Positions 9,221 to 17,785 of a stretch of 47,333 bases of DNA are shown here, in pieces. The stretch covers positions 1-47,333 of the forward strand of contig JAEWRF010000013.1 of NCBI GenBank assembly GCA_023460155.1, read 5' to 3'. The notes beneath the pieces are model-generated. The model worked only from the letters and a program-made list of their open reading frames with translations. It searched no databases and had not been told where the DNA came from. The DNA comes from Bacillota bacterium. Its GTDB lineage: Bacteria; Bacillota; Clostridia; Oscillospirales; Acutalibacteraceae. Both the position numbers and the translations under genes were made by a program. The first letter of the stretch is position 1; the number at the start of each line of letters is the position of its first letter.

Positions 9221-9881
9221 GGTGTTGGTGGCCGACGATCAGGAACTGATTCGGCAAAGCCTGAAAATCATCCTGAGCAGCAAGAGCAATCTGGAAGTGA
9301 CCGACACGGTCTCCAACGGGCAGGAAGTTATTCAAAGCATCCGCCGGAACCCCCCCGATGTAATTCTGATGGATATCCGCATGCCGAAAATGGATGGGGT
9401 TCAATGCACCAAAATCATCAAGGAAATCTGCCCTGAGATCAGAATCATTATTTTAACCACGTTTGACGACGATGAGTACGTTTATAACGCCTTAAAATTC
9501 GGGGCGAGCGGATATCTCCTGAAGGGGGTATCCATGGATGAGCTGGTCAGCGCCATTGAAACGATTTACAGCGGGCGCGCTCTCATCAATCCGGATATCG
9601 CGGCCAAGGTGGTCCGGCTGTTCTCCCAGATGGCAAAGGCGGATTACGCCATCCAGGTCGGGCAGAAAAACATTGAAGAACTGACCCGGACGGAATGGAA
9701 AATTATCCGTCAGGTAGAGCATGGGGCAAGCAACAAGGAAATCGCGGAAAAGCTGAATCTGTCGGACGGAACCGTACGGAATTATCTTTCCACGGTGCTC
9801 AACAAACTGGATCTCCGAGACCGTACACAGCTTGCCATCTGGGCAGTGCAGACGGGTGTGGACAAAAAGGATTTAGGCTGA
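9213..9881 (+). CDS. NarL/FixJ-family response regulator
   Basis: The 222-residue protein has a receiver domain with acidic residues Asp8 and Asp9 and the phosphoacceptor Asp54 in ILMDIRMPKMDG, then a C-terminal LuxR-type helix-turn-helix (about 155-215, with GASNKEIAEKLNLSDGTVRN). The ATG at 9213 follows GGGGGGAAAA and overlaps the kinase gene; an open frame further upstream is not homologous to the family. It is the output of the kinase encoded immediately upstream. Likely targets are the transporter operon at 2996 or the sugar-utilisation genes from 11250. That link is inference from position. Confidence 0.94.
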   Translation: MIKVLVADDQELIRQSLKIILSSKSNLEVTDTVSNGQEVIQSIRRNPPDVILMDIRMPKMDGVQCTKIIKEICPEIRIIILTTFDDDEYVYNALKFGASGYLLKGVSMDELVSAIETIYSGRALINPDIAAKVVRLFSQMAKADYAIQVGQKNIEELTRTEWKIIRQVEHGASNKEIAEKLNLSDGTVRNYLSTVLNKLDLRDRTQLAIWAVQTGVDKKDLG

Positions 9882-9883
9882 CT

Positions 9884-11197
9884 ATGAGGAAAAAATGGAT
9901 TCTCTCCGCTGCGGCAGTCGTGCTGATTGTGGGAACCGTATTCTTATTCGGCTACAGCTTCCTGCGCCCGCAGCCCGTCACGCTGGAATTCGGCATGTTT
10001 GCCGGAAGCAACTGGGGTGTTGCGGATGCAAACAGCTACACCATTATTGACAAGGCCATTGCAAAATTCGAGAGTCAGCACAAAAATGTCAAGGTCCACT
10101 ACTACAGCGGGATTCTGAAAGAGGATTACTCCGAGTGGCTGTCACGGCAAACCCTGAAGGGCAGCATGCCGGATGTTTTTATGATCCTGTCGAACGACTT
10201 CAACAAGTTTTCCAGTATGGGCGTCGTCAAGGATCTGGACCCGCTGATGGCGCGCGACCCGGACTTTCATGCTTCCAATTACTATTCCACTACGCTGAAC
10301 ACCGGAAAATACCTCGGGGTGCAGTATGCCCTTCCCTATGAAACGGTTCCGGAGCTCATGTTTGTAAACAAGACCCTTCTGCAGAAAAACGGCATCGAAA
10401 TTCCGAACAACAACTGGACCTGGAACGATATGTACCGCATCTGCTCAAAGGTTACAAAAGACGTGAACCATGACGGCACGCTGGATCAGTTCGGCGTATA
10501 CGATTACTCCTGGATGGAAGCCGCCTATTCCAACGGTGCGGACTTTTTTAACAGCAGCGGAACGGAGGCCTATTTCACAAACGACAAGGTCCTGAATTCC
10601 ATTAAGTTTATCAAACAGCTTTACGACCTGAACCGCGGCGCAAAGGTTACGGTAAAGGATTTTGAAAGCGGCAACGTCGCGTTCCGGCCCTTTCTCTTTT
10701 CCGATTACCGGACTTATAAGACCTACCCGTACAAGCTGAAAAAATACAGCCAGTTTCAGTGGGACTGCATCACCCTGCCGGCAGGCCCGGACGGAGGCAA
10801 CACCTCCATGATCAATACCCTTCTGATGGGAATCAGCGACGAAACCAGCCATGAACAGCTGGCGTGGGAGTTTTTAAAAACCCTGACCGGCGACCCGGAA
10901 CTCCAGACGGATATTTTTCGCTATTCGCAGGGCGTATCCGTGCTGAAAAGCGTCACCCGGTCCAAGGAAGCGGAAAAAATTCTTCAGGACGATATGGAAA
11001 CCAGCGAGAAAACCATTAATAACGATCTCTTGGATTCCATCATCGAAAAAGGGAGAATCGAACCGAAATTCAACAAGTACGACGAGGCCATGTCACTGGC
11101 CGACAACGAAATCGGGAAAATCATTGAGGAGGACAAAGATACCGGAAGCGCCATGAAAATATTCCAGAGAGACATCAGCAGCTTCCTGAGAAGATAA
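9884..11197 (+). CDS. Membrane-tethered extracellular solute-binding protein, family 1
   Basis: This 437-residue protein starts three bases after the regulator stop. It has a single N-terminal membrane helix (about residues 5-25) without lipobox Cys, then a MalE/UgpB-like family 1 binding fold (LEFGMFAGSNWG near the N terminus, LPYETVPELMFVNKTLL, then LPAGPDGGN). Family 1 proteins normally bind oligosaccharides and work with MalFG-type permeases, but no such permease occurs in the window. Its tight linkage to a kinase and regulator suggests a second sensory receptor rather than a transport component. The start at 9884 is the only one that gives a signal sequence; its ribosome site is weak, consistent with translational coupling. 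Confidence 0.85.
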   Translation: MRKKWILSAAAVVLIVGTVFLFGYSFLRPQPVTLEFGMFAGSNWGVADANSYTIIDKAIAKFESQHKNVKVHYYSGILKEDYSEWLSRQTLKGSMPDVFMILSNDFNKFSSMGVVKDLDPLMARDPDFHASNYYSTTLNTGKYLGVQYALPYETVPELMFVNKTLLQKNGIEIPNNNWTWNDMYRICSKVTKDVNHDGTLDQFGVYDYSWMEAAYSNGADFFNSSGTEAYFTNDKVLNSIKFIKQLYDLNRGAKVTVKDFESGNVAFRPFLFSDYRTYKTYPYKLKKYSQFQWDCITLPAGPDGGNTSMINTLLMGISDETSHEQLAWEFLKTLTGDPELQTDIFRYSQGVSVLKSVTRSKEAEKILQDDMETSEKTINNDLLDSIIEKGRIEPKFNKYDEAMSLADNEIGKIIEEDKDTGSAMKIFQRDISSFLRR

Positions 11198-11249
11198 GTC
11201 CTCTCCCGAATGAAATTTTCCGGCAGGATTTGCCTGCAAGGAGGTTTCT

Positions 11250-11789
11250 ATGAAACGTGAAATTTACGAAGAAGCGCGCAGGCGCGCTCTGCAATATTAT
11301 GAAAAAGCACATATTGTGCTGACGGATCGGGAAAAGGAAAACGTTGAGGTTGCCGATTTCGGTCTGAACCATCTTGACGCCACCGGTCTGCAGCTCATTA
11401 CCTATGTGAACACCGACCGGGTCTGTGCAAAGGAAATGGTGCTGTTCCCGGGGCAGACCTGCCCGGAGCATATCCATGTTCCTTTCGGCGATACCATCGG
11501 GAAAGAAGAAGTATTTCGCTGCCGCTGCGGCGTGATTTATCTCTATGTAAACGGCGAACCTTCGGCCGCCCCGAAGGCTCTGCCGCCCGCGGACTCCGCC
11601 GCTTATTATACCGTATTCCATGAAATTGTGCTGAACGCAGGCGAACAGTATAAGATCGTCCCCGGCACAAAGCACTGGTTTCAGGCCGGCCCCGGCGGAG
11701 CCGTGGTTTCCGAGTTCAGCACCACCAGCTATGACGAATACGACCTGTTTACCGATCCGAATATCAAAAGGATTCCGACAATCGAATAA
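11250..11789 (+). CDS. D-lyxose isomerase-like cupin
   Basis: The 179-residue protein matches the D-lyxose ketol-isomerase family, which interconverts D-lyxose with D-xylulose and often also D-mannose with D-fructose. The cupin metal ligands are visible: His74 and His76 in CPEHIHVPF, Glu87 in GKEEVF, and His142 in GTKHWFQ. Length is normal for the family. The ribosome site AAGGAGG lies seven bases before the ATG, and a small hairpin precedes it. It opens a three-gene catabolic set with an FGGY kinase and a class II aldolase, downstream of the sensory cassette (52-base gap). Pentose isomerisation followed by phosphorylation is the natural reading; the true substrate could be another aldose. 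Confidence 0.9.
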   Translation: MKREIYEEARRRALQYYEKAHIVLTDREKENVEVADFGLNHLDATGLQLITYVNTDRVCAKEMVLFPGQTCPEHIHVPFGDTIGKEEVFRCRCGVIYLYVNGEPSAAPKALPPADSAAYYTVFHEIVLNAGEQYKIVPGTKHWFQAGPGGAVVSEFSTTSYDEYDLFTDPNIKRIPTIE

Positions 11790-11804
11790 AAAGAAGGCTT
11801 ACGC

Positions 11805-13316
11805 ATGGCTTTTTTAGGAGTGGACATCGGAACCGGAGGATGTAAGGCCACGGTTTGCGATGAAAACGGCCAACTGTATGGTTCGTACTATATCGAATAT
11901 AACGCTATTCGGCACGAAGGCCACCACGAGCTGGATGCCGCGGAGGTCTGGAACTCTATCCGCACGGTGATCCGCCGTGCGGTGGAAAAATCCCCCGGGC
12001 AGCAGGTTCAGGCAATTTGTGCCTCCTCTCTCGGCGAAGCCGTCGTTCCCGTGGATGAGAACCGGAATATCCTCGGGAACGCGATGCTCTATACGGACTG
12101 CCGGGGGCAGGACGAGGTTCGGTCGATCTGCGAAGCTGTCGGAAGGCTGCGCACCGGGGAAATTACCGGTGTGAACCCGAACCGGATTTTTTCGATCAAT
12201 AAGATTCTGTGGCTGAAGCGCCACGAGCCCGATCTGTATCAAAAGACATACAAATTCCTGCAGTTTGAGGATTTTCTCACCTTTATGCTCACCGGGGAGG
12301 CCTATGTCAGCTATTCCATGGCGTCGCGCACGATGGCATTCGATGTGGTGCACAAATGCTGGAGCAATGAGATTCTCTCCGCCGCCGGTGTGCCGAGTGA
12401 CAAATTTGCCACCCCCTGCAGCACGGGGACAATCGTGGGCGAAGTTCTGCCGGAGGTGGCCCGGGAGCTTGTCCTTCCTCCCGGGGTCAAGGTGATCGTA
12501 GGCGCGCAGGATCAGATCTGCGCCGCGGTGGGAGCCGGAATTCTGGAGGACGGTATGGCGGTTGACGGCATGGGTTCCACCCACTGCATCACACCGGTGT
12601 TCCGGCAGCCCATCATCAGCGAATTCACCATCAATGCCGGATATGCCTGCTGCCCCCATGCCATCGACGGCATGTATGCCGCTTACGCCTACGCTTTTTC
12701 CGGCGGAAGCCTTGTCCGATGGTTTCGCGATACGCTGGGCCGGCAGGAAGCGGAAAGCTGCGAACAAAGCGGCTCCAACGTTTATCAGGTTCTGGACGCT
12801 CAGGCGGAAGCCGAGCCGAACGATCTCCTGGTACTCCCCCATTTTGCGGGCGCAGGACCTCCGAATATGGACGACGATTCCAGAGGGATCCTTTACGGGA
12901 TGACGCTCAGTACAACCCTTCCCCAGATCTACCGCGCGTTTCTGGAGGGAATCGCATTCGAAATGCGGCTGAATCTGGAAACACTCGCTGAGGCGGGGGT
13001 CGGCCTCCGCATGCTCCGCGCCTGCGGAGGTGGCGCGAGATCCAGGGTATGGCTGCAGATTCAAAGCGACATTTTCGGTCTTCCCATTGAGCAGCTCCGC
13101 ACCAGCGAAGCCGGAACGCTGGGCTGCGCAGCCATCTGCGGCACGGCGCTGGGGGCTTTTAAAGACCTTCGGCAGGGCACGGAGATTTATCTGGATATTG
13201 ATGCGAAATTTGAGCCGACTCCCGCAAACAAAGACTATTACGAAGAAAAATACGCCCGCTTCCGCCGGATGTATCAGGCCGGCGGATGGATTCGGGACGG
13301 AATTCCGATGAAATAA
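11805..13316 (+). CDS. FGGY-family carbohydrate kinase, xylulokinase-like
   Basis: The 503-residue protein has both FGGY domains. VDIGTGGCKA at the N terminus is the phosphate-binding loop, Asp236 in VGAQDQICAA is the expected catalytic base, and RACGGGARSRVWLQI marks the C-terminal ATP-binding domain. It should phosphorylate the ketose made by the upstream isomerase, D-xylulose in the simplest case. The aldolase gene 14 bases downstream raises the possibility that phosphorylation is on C1, which would let the aldolase release dihydroxyacetone phosphate. Whether it is a 5-kinase or a 1-kinase cannot be decided from sequence alone. The ribosome site AAGAAGG is well placed. Confidence 0.9.
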   Translation: MAFLGVDIGTGGCKATVCDENGQLYGSYYIEYNAIRHEGHHELDAAEVWNSIRTVIRRAVEKSPGQQVQAICASSLGEAVVPVDENRNILGNAMLYTDCRGQDEVRSICEAVGRLRTGEITGVNPNRIFSINKILWLKRHEPDLYQKTYKFLQFEDFLTFMLTGEAYVSYSMASRTMAFDVVHKCWSNEILSAAGVPSDKFATPCSTGTIVGEVLPEVARELVLPPGVKVIVGAQDQICAAVGAGILEDGMAVDGMGSTHCITPVFRQPIISEFTINAGYACCPHAIDGMYAAYAYAFSGGSLVRWFRDTLGRQEAESCEQSGSNVYQVLDAQAEAEPNDLLVLPHFAGAGPPNMDDDSRGILYGMTLSTTLPQIYRAFLEGIAFEMRLNLETLAEAGVGLRMLRACGGGARSRVWLQIQSDIFGLPIEQLRTSEAGTLGCAAICGTALGAFKDLRQGTEIYLDIDAKFEPTPANKDYYEEKYARFRRMYQAGGWIRDGIPMK

Positions 13317-13330
13317 AAAGGAGCTGTACT

Positions 13331-14209
13331 ATGCTTGTTAATTTAAAGAAAATCCTTTCCGACGCAAAGGCCAACGGATACGCCGTAGGCGCTTTTAACT
13401 GCCCGAACCTTGAATCCCTGCGCGCCATACTGAGCGCGGCGGAAGAAATGAACTCACCCGTCATTCTGAACCACGCTGAAATCCATGACGTGCTGATCCC
13501 GATTGAAGTGATCGGGCCGATTATGGTTCAGTACGCAAAGGACGCGAAGGTGCCCGTCTGTGTCAACCTCGATCACGGCACTTCGTTTGAAATGTGCATG
13601 AAGGCGGTGCGGATCGGCTTTACCTCCGTCATGTACGACGCCTCCGGAGCACCCTATGAAGAAAACATTACACAGACGCGCGAAATGGTACGGATCTGCC
13701 ACGCGGTCAACGTGAGCGTGGAGGCGGAGCTGGGGCATATTTTTACTTCCAAAAACGGGGTCGGCGAAGCGCCGAAAAAAATAGAGACCTCCTCCAACAG
13801 CAATATCTCCGAAATGTACACCGACCCCGACCGGGCAAAGGATTTTGTGGAGAAGACTCAGGTGGACGCTTTGGCGATTGCCTTCGGGACATCCCACGGC
13901 ATCTACACCGTCAAGCCGGTGCTGGATCTGGACCGCATTACCGCCGTGAAAAATAAAGTGGACCTCCCTCTTGTCATGCACGGCGGCTCCGGTCTGGCCG
14001 ACGAAGAATTCCGCACCGCAATTCGAAACGGCATTACAAAGATTAATTACTACACCTATATGACCATGGCCGGAGCCAAAGCCGTTCAGGAGCATCTTGC
14101 GAAAAACGGCCCGGAGGAGCCGCTGTTTTTCCACGATATTTCGCTGTGGGGCATGGAAGCAATGAAAGAGAATGTGAAACAGGCCATCCGCGTTTTTTCC
14201 ATGAAATAA
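13331..14209 (+). CDS. Class II ketose-(bis)phosphate aldolase
   Basis: The 292-residue protein belongs to the zinc-dependent FbaA/GatY/KbaY family, which splits ketose phosphates into dihydroxyacetone phosphate and an aldehyde. The catalytic Asp81 and zinc ligand His82 lie in VNLDHGTSF, and the other ligands are His189 in FGTSHGIY and His217 in MHGGSGL. Phosphate-binding residues follow in KINYYTYM. The ATG at 13331 follows AAAAAGGAGC, which excludes a longer frame overlapping the kinase. It is last in the isomerase, kinase and aldolase set. Candidate substrates are a pentulose 1-phosphate or fructose/tagatose bisphosphate. Confidence 0.93.
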   Translation: MLVNLKKILSDAKANGYAVGAFNCPNLESLRAILSAAEEMNSPVILNHAEIHDVLIPIEVIGPIMVQYAKDAKVPVCVNLDHGTSFEMCMKAVRIGFTSVMYDASGAPYEENITQTREMVRICHAVNVSVEAELGHIFTSKNGVGEAPKKIETSSNSNISEMYTDPDRAKDFVEKTQVDALAIAFGTSHGIYTVKPVLDLDRITAVKNKVDLPLVMHGGSGLADEEFRTAIRNGITKINYYTYMTMAGAKAVQEHLAKNGPEEPLFFHDISLWGMEAMKENVKQAIRVFSMK

Positions 14210-14242
14210 AAAGGCTTTTGCTGTCTCAGAGATTGACCCCCG

Positions 14243-14295
14243 AAAAAAGAGATTCCCCCTGTGGCATTATTACGCCATAGGGGGAATCTCTTTTT
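14243..14295. terminator. Bidirectional intrinsic terminator between convergent operons
   Basis: A 23-base-pair stem with one wobble pair is flanked by six A residues on the left and five T residues on the right, so it can stop transcription from both strands. It lies between the aldolase gene and the convergent epimerase gene. Confidence 0.93.
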
Positions 14296-14346
14296 CGGCC
14301 CGCTGTATGGAGTTTCGGGCCGATGAGGGAATCGCTTTCGGTATGA

Positions 14347-15213
14347 TTAAATCACAGAGACCTTGTAACCTGCAGAATACTCCGAACCGGCGGGAAGCAC
14401 GATCCGGTAAGGCTTATCCTCGAAATTGCCGCTTTCATTTGTATAAGCCGGAAGTCCGTTCCAGGGCTCAAGGCAGAAAAACGGCGCCTTCTTTTTTGGC
14501 GGTGTCCATAGGGTCAGGACTTTAAATCCGGTGTAATCGAACTCAATGCCCTTCCCGTCGCTTTTTTTCACTAGCCGGACTTTCTGGCTTTTTGTATCCC
14601 TGGCAATGATGCAGTCAACATCATAGTCGTCGTAATCGATCGCAAAGGTGTCCGATTCAATGCGCTTCTTTATTTTATAATCTTCGCTGAACAGGCTTTC
14701 AGCGTCCGTATAGTATAAGTTGAGGTTTTCTGGTTTTTCGAATTTCAGCTCATAATCCTCTGCCGAACCGTCAACGCAGAAACCGGCATGTCCGCCGATG
14801 CAGAACTGCATTTCGCCGGCTCCCGTGTTTTTCACCGTATAGGTGGTTTTATAACCGTTTTCAGCGATTTCATGCGCCACCGTAAGAAGAAAATCGTACG
14901 GATACTGAGCTTTTGTCGCATCGCTGGAAGCCAGCGTAAAGACGGCCTTCGTCTCCGTGCACTCCGCCAGTTCAAACTGACTTTTGCGCGCAAACCCGTG
15001 TTTTGTCGTCATCGAGTAGCTGCGTCCGCCAAACGATACCTTCCAGTCTTTTAACGCGCTGACAAACGGAAAAAGGACCGGAGCATGCCCGCTCCAATAT
15101 TCCTTGTCGCCCGTCCAGATGTATTCTTTCCCGCAATTTTTGTAGGAGATCAGCTCGCCGCCCAACGTGTCGACGATTCCTTCCGCGCATCCTGTTTTTA
15201 AAGCTTTCTGCAT
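14347..15213 (-). CDS. Aldose 1-epimerase family protein, LacX-like
   Basis: The 288-residue protein has the galactose mutarotase-like fold of the LacX subgroup, with TLGGELISYK near the N terminus, HAPVLFPFVSALKD, KHGFARKSQF, CIGGHAGF and LEPWNGLPAY. These proteins interconvert anomers of free sugars or act on less defined substrates. The ribosome site CGGAGGAC is well spaced from the ATG. It is the last gene of a minus-strand operon with the phosphohexomutase and split transketolase, suggesting a support role in sugar catabolism. The precise sugar is unknown. Confidence 0.9.
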   Translation of the reverse strand: MQKALKTGCAEGIVDTLGGELISYKNCGKEYIWTGDKEYWSGHAPVLFPFVSALKDWKVSFGGRSYSMTTKHGFARKSQFELAECTETKAVFTLASSDATKAQYPYDFLLTVAHEIAENGYKTTYTVKNTGAGEMQFCIGGHAGFCVDGSAEDYELKFEKPENLNLYYTDAESLFSEDYKIKKRIESDTFAIDYDDYDVDCIIARDTKSQKVRLVKKSDGKGIEFDYTGFKVLTLWTPPKKKAPFFCLEPWNGLPAYTNESGNFEDKPYRIVLPAGSEYSAGYKVSVI

Positions 15214-15258
15214 CGTAAAGTCCTCCGTTATTTATTTGAACTTTCGCTCATACATACT

Positions 15259-16779
15259 CTACCACAAATTGTTAAAAGCAGAAAGGTCCAGTTTCTCGCA
15301 GGAATTCAAAAAAGCATGAAGCTGACCGGCAATTTTCCGCACGCCTCCATTGCTGTCACTCTCCATGTTCAGCGGCATGATGGGGTCGTGAACGCTGAGG
15401 CGCAGCAAAAACCAGCCGTCGCCGTGCTCCGGATCCAGCGATACGCGGATGCCTTCGAAATTGTCCGGCGAAACAGTCCAGCCCGCCTGCTTTTCCGCGT
15501 AGCTCTGCAATGCGGAAATCACGCTTTCCCCGACAGGGCGAAAATCTTCCGCCAAAATTGGGAAACGCAGTTCCAAGGCCTCCCTGGGCTCTTTCAGCGG
15601 CGCAAGCAGGTGATCAAGCGTCCTTCCCTGTGCGCGGAGCTGCGCCGACTCAATGATAATTTTCGTCACCAGATACGCTCCGTCATCGAGAAAATAATTT
15701 TCCTTCATCGCCGCGTGACCGGAGGTTTCGATGGCAAGCGGGCAGTTAACCCCTTCCCGATTCAGCCGGACCGCTTCGTTGATCACGTTGCGGTAACCGC
15801 GCTTAAATCTGCGGTGCTTCCCGCCCAGCGTCTTTTCAATATACTCTTTCAGCCCCGACGAGGTAATTGAGTCGGTCACAACGGTTCCACCGGGGCAGTC
15901 GCGGAGCGCGATGGCGGAAGCAATTGCCACCAGGCGGTTTCGGTTGATTTCCCGGCCGTTTTGGTCCACCGCGCCGCCGCGGTCCACGTCTGTATCGAAA
16001 ATAACGCCGAGGTCCGCTTTCGCCCTGACGACCGCCCCGCAGACGGACTCCATTGCGGCTTCGTTTTCCGGGTTCGGGATATGGTTCGGGAACCGGCCGT
16101 CCGGCTCCAAGAACTGGCTTCCGGAAGTATCGGCGCCGAGCGGGGCCAGAACATCCGCGGCGTAAAAGCCGCCCGCGCCGTTGCCCGCATCCACAACAAT
16201 ATGGAAACCCGAAAGCGGATGCCCGTAATCCTTTGCGTTCACTCCGCGCCGAATGATATCCCGCAGATGCCCGCTGTACCGCGCCATGTAATCCACTTTT
16301 TCCGCGCTGCCCGCGCCGACGGCGAGTTTGTCGCCATCCTGCGCGTGCTGAAGAATCTCTTCAATGTCCGGCCCGTCGAGTCCGCCGCCGCGGGTAAAAA
16401 ATTTCAGCCCGTTGCGGTTCCACGGGTGATGGCTTGCCGTAATCTGAATGGAACCGTCGCAGCCCAGATCCTGAGTGACCATAAACATAGCGGGGGTTGA
16501 GGAAAGGCCGCAGTCCAAAACGCGCACACCGGCCGCGCTCAGAACCCGGACGCACTCCGAACGGATCCGCTCTGCGGAAACCCGCGAATCGTGCCCCACC
16601 GCAACCGTCAGAGACGCCGCTTCCTTCCCTGCGGTTTTGGAAAGCCACAGAAGAAACCCGTCCGCTATTTTCCCGATTGCTTCGTCCGTCAGGTTAACCG
16701 GCTCTCCGGCTACTCCTTCGCATGCGACGCCGCGGATATCCGTACCGCTTTTCAACTGTTTCCAGCATTTTGCAAGCAT
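15259..16779 (-). CDS. Phosphohexomutase, phosphomannomutase/phosphoglucomutase type
   Basis: The alpha-D-phosphohexomutase fold is complete over 506 residues. Ser116 in ITASHHPWNRNG carries the catalytic phosphate, Asp262, Asp264 and Asp266 in FDTDVDRGG bind magnesium, and ETSGHAAM corresponds to the sugar-binding loop, usually EESGH. I chose the ATG at 16779 because a very strong Shine-Dalgarno sequence (AGAAGGAGG, read on the minus strand at 16787-16796) sits eight bases before it. A longer form starting at 16800 would place that sequence inside the coding region. The gene follows the transketolase C subunit by 61 bases. It moves phosphate between C1 and C6 of a hexose or pentose, feeding polysaccharide synthesis or sugar-1-phosphate use. 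Confidence 0.92.
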   Translation of the reverse strand: MLAKCWKQLKSGTDIRGVACEGVAGEPVNLTDEAIGKIADGFLLWLSKTAGKEAASLTVAVGHDSRVSAERIRSECVRVLSAAGVRVLDCGLSSTPAMFMVTQDLGCDGSIQITASHHPWNRNGLKFFTRGGGLDGPDIEEILQHAQDGDKLAVGAGSAEKVDYMARYSGHLRDIIRRGVNAKDYGHPLSGFHIVVDAGNGAGGFYAADVLAPLGADTSGSQFLEPDGRFPNHIPNPENEAAMESVCGAVVRAKADLGVIFDTDVDRGGAVDQNGREINRNRLVAIASAIALRDCPGGTVVTDSITSSGLKEYIEKTLGGKHRRFKRGYRNVINEAVRLNREGVNCPLAIETSGHAAMKENYFLDDGAYLVTKIIIESAQLRAQGRTLDHLLAPLKEPREALELRFPILAEDFRPVGESVISALQSYAEKQAGWTVSPDNFEGIRVSLDPEHGDGWFLLRLSVHDPIMPLNMESDSNGGVRKIAGQLHAFLNSCEKLDLSAFNNLW

Positions 16780-16840
16780 CAGAAAGACCTCCTTCTCCAT
16801 TCGTTCTCCCTCGGGGATTCTCTCAAAAAGTAAACCGTTC

Positions 16841-17785
16841 TTACCCTCTGAGAACTTTCTTTACGATCTCTTCAATATGGGAAGCGCAAAGGCCGTAATC
16901 TTCGAGCAGTTCGTTCGCCGGTCCGGAGTGCCCAAACTCGTCGTTCACTCCGATTTTAACAACGCGCGCGGGGTACTCTTCGCAGAGGACGCCGCATACG
17001 GCGTCGCCGAGTCCGCCGATCACGTTATGTTCTTCCACCGTGACGATCCTGCCGGTTTCCTTTGCGGCCTTGACAATCAATTCACGGTCGATCGGCTTAA
17101 GGGTGTGGATATTGATCAGTCGGGCGTCGATCCCCTGCTCTTCCAAAGCCTTTACCGCCTGCAGCGCACGGGATACCATCAGGCCGGTTGCCACAACGGT
17201 GATATCCTTCCCTCCGCGCAGGGTAATGCCCTTGCCGATTTCAAATCGGTAATCGTCGGAATTGTTGAAGCTTTCCACCGGGAGGCGCCCCAGCCGGATA
17301 TAAACGGGTCCGTAGTATTCAACCGCCGCTTTGACGGCCGCCTTCATTTCATAATGGTCGGCAGGATTCAGCACGACCATGCCGGGGATGGTCCTCATCA
17401 GAGCCAGATCTTCGTTGCACTGGTGGGTCGCGCCGTCCTCCCCGACGGAAATACCGGCGTGGGAACCGACAATTTTCACATTCAGGTGAGGATACCCCAC
17501 CGAATTGCGGATCTGCTCATACGCGCGGCCCGCCGAGAACATTGCAAACGAAGTAGCGAACGGAATTTTTCCGCAGGCGGCAAGACCGGCGGCCACGCCG
17601 ACCATGTTGCATTCCGCTATGCCGCAGTCGGTGAAACGCTCCGGATACGCATTCTTGAAAAGCACGGTTTTGGTTGCCTCCGCAAGATCTGCGTCCAAAA
17701 CGACAATCTGCGGGTACTGCTCGGCCAATTCCACCAGCGTCTGACCGAAACTCTCCCGGGTTGCTTTCTTTACCAGTTCAGCCAT
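16841..17785 (-). CDS. Transketolase, C-terminal subunit
   Basis: The 314-residue protein contains the pyrimidine-binding and C-terminal domains of transketolase. The catalytic Glu58 lies in TDCGIAECNMVG. Together with the preceding gene it makes a split transketolase, a common architecture in Firmicutes and archaea. The start codon overlaps the end of the N-subunit gene by eight bases, ensuring coupled synthesis. The usual role is transfer of two-carbon units between pentose and tetrose phosphates. Paired subunits of this type also include specialised forms such as the apulose-4-phosphate transketolases, so a dedicated substrate is possible in this sugar-rich locus. Confidence 0.93.
   Translation of the reverse strand: MAELVKKATRESFGQTLVELAEQYPQIVVLDADLAEATKTVLFKNAYPERFTDCGIAECNMVGVAAGLAACGKIPFATSFAMFSAGRAYEQIRNSVGYPHLNVKIVGSHAGISVGEDGATHQCNEDLALMRTIPGMVVLNPADHYEMKAAVKAAVEYYGPVYIRLGRLPVESFNNSDDYRFEIGKGITLRGGKDITVVATGLMVSRALQAVKALEEQGIDARLINIHTLKPIDRELIVKAAKETGRIVTVEEHNVIGGLGDAVCGVLCEEYPARVVKIGVNDEFGHSGPANELLEDYGLCASHIEEIVKKVLRG

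Noticed and set aside
11814..13064. Minus-strand open frame of 416 codons opposite the FGGY kinase
   Set aside because: Its translation has no recognisable motif and is rich in His, Arg and Gly as expected for antisense of a G+C-biased gene; the kinase on the plus strand is complete.
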